Source: an uncultured Clostridia bacterium (lineage in GTDB: Bacteria; Bacillota; Clostridia; Oscillospirales; Oscillospiraceae). Taken from it: a stretch of DNA of 7,509 nt. Position numbers and translations under genes: made by a program. The stretch's first letter is position 1, and each line of letters begins with the position of its first letter. The stretch covers positions 1-7,509 of the forward strand of contig CALDMR010000106.1 in assembly GCA_937915065.1 (NCBI GenBank). Direction: 5' to 3'. This document shows positions 6,854 through 7,509 of the stretch, one piece after another. Below the pieces are notes generated by a model that was not told where the DNA came from, made no database searches, and saw only the letters and a list, made by a program, of their open reading frames with translations.

Positions 6854-7350
6854 AGGTATGCGGGGCGCTGATGATTTTAACGGCGCCGGCGCTGCTTGCA
6901 TGGGCGCGTTACCGGCGTTATATCCAGCAAGACCGGCTTTTGAAAGATTTTCAAGAAGCGCTGACGCTTTCTGCAGAGCGGATTCGCGCTGATTCAGCGG
7001 CGCTGCCCGTGCTGGCGGCCTATCTGGAACAGTGGGGGCCTGCCCGCCTGCAGCCCTTTTGGAGGCGGCTGCGGCGCAGTGTGCAGAATGGGGATGTGGA
7101 CTTGGACATCCTGTGGCGCCAGGGGCTGGCTGATCTGGATCTGGCTGCCCGTGAGCAGCAGCTGCTGGAGGCGTGGCCCAGGGTGCTGCGGTCTTATGAT
7201 ATTGATCAGGTGGCCCGGGAACTGTTGCGGATGGGTTCGGAATTGGAAGGGCGCCGCCGGGCGCTGGAGCGTCAATTCCAGCGTAATTTCAAGGCGCAGA
7301 CCGGGATACAGATTTCCGCGGCGCTGCTGCTGTTGATTCTTTTAGTGTGA
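6847..7350 (+). CDS. spoIIIAB: Stage III sporulation protein AB
   Basis: A 167-residue protein matching SpoIIIAB in size (about 170 residues) and in order of parts. It has an N-terminal hydrophobic segment (about residues 3-20, ALMILTAPALLAWA), a charged helical domain with MGSELEGRRRALERQ typical of the family, and a C-terminal hydrophobic stretch ending SAALLLLILLV. In the family it is a membrane-anchored component of the SpoIIIA channel, related in fold to type II secretion F-type proteins. Its ATG overlaps the end of spoIIIAA by seven bases (6847-6853). The GGTGGAG just upstream is very close, so translational coupling to spoIIIAA is likely. Confidence 0.93.
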   Translation: MLKVCGALMILTAPALLAWARYRRYIQQDRLLKDFQEALTLSAERIRADSAALPVLAAYLEQWGPARLQPFWRRLRRSVQNGDVDLDILWRQGLADLDLAAREQQLLEAWPRVLRSYDIDQVARELLRMGSELEGRRRALERQFQRNFKAQTGIQISAALLLLILLV

Positions 7351-7359
7351 GGGAGAGCC

Positions 7360-7509
7360 ATGAATATTGATTTGATTTTTAAGATCGCAGCCATTGGGAT
7401 CATTGTGGCGGTTCTCAATCAGCTGCTGGTGCGTTCCGGGCGGGAAGAACAGGCGCTGATGGTCACACTGGCCGGCCTTGTCATTGTGATGATGGTGATG
7501 CTCCAGCAG
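7360..7509 (+). CDS. spoIIIAC: Stage III sporulation protein AC, 3' end outside the window
   Basis: The first 50 codons, beginning MNIDLIFKIAAIGIIVAVLNQ, are visible. SpoIIIAC is normally about 65 residues with two membrane helices. The first is seen at about residues 5-22, then a polar loop RSGREEQ, and the second starts near residue 31 (ALMVTLAGLVIVMMVML). It is a membrane subunit of the mother-cell side of the SpoIIIA-SpoIIQ complex. The ATG lies nine bases after the spoIIIAB stop, with AGGGAG (7350-7355) as ribosome binding site, so it belongs to the same operon. Confidence 0.92.
   Translation, partial: MNIDLIFKIAAIGIIVAVLNQLLVRSGREEQALMVTLAGLVIVMMVMLQQ

Overview
The window looks like a chromosomal segment of an endospore-forming, fairly GC-rich member of the Clostridia, most likely in the Oscillospiraceae/Ruminococcaceae sphere. 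Four things point there: a DnaE-type replicative polymerase with a complete PHP metal site, a DUF4364 regulator, the start of a spoIIIA operon, and a very cysteine-rich protein next to it. The assignment is by recognition of protein families only; no database search was possible.

Layout. Bases 1-397 hold the 3' part of a C_GCAxxG_C_C family protein. After 19 bases and a good Shine-Dalgarno comes dnaE (417-3899), ending in a strong intrinsic terminator (3995-4040). A convergent minus-strand gene, the DUF4364 winged-helix protein (4684 to 4184, possibly to 4153), has its own sigma-A promoter (4722-4750) and its own terminator (4111-4139). Its last ~18 codons appear to lie in a different frame. 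Divergent from it is a monocistronic gene for a 287-residue protein with 31 cysteines (4846-5709). A CATACAAT box resembling mother-cell sporulation promoters precedes it, and a symmetric terminator (5729-5762) closes it. The window ends with spoIIIAA (5855-6853), spoIIIAB (6847-7350) and the first 50 codons of spoIIIAC (7360 onward), packed with an overlap or short gap as in a spoIIIA operon.

How the genes work together. dnaE is housekeeping DNA replication. SpoIIIAA-AB-AC belong to the SpoIIIA-SpoIIQ channel (feeding-tube) machinery, which joins mother cell and forespore after engulfment. The cysteine-rich gene sits directly upstream, is separately transcribed and may share the mother-cell sporulation programme; a structural or metal- or disulfide-linked spore-layer role is an inference.

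Most notable: (1) SpoIIIAA carries an in-frame tandem duplication of a 29-residue segment between Walker A and Walker B. The copies have diverged, and the excess length over the usual family size equals one copy. (2) The cysteine-rich protein with CxC clusters next to spoIIIA. (3) The apparent 3' frameshift in the DUF4364 gene.
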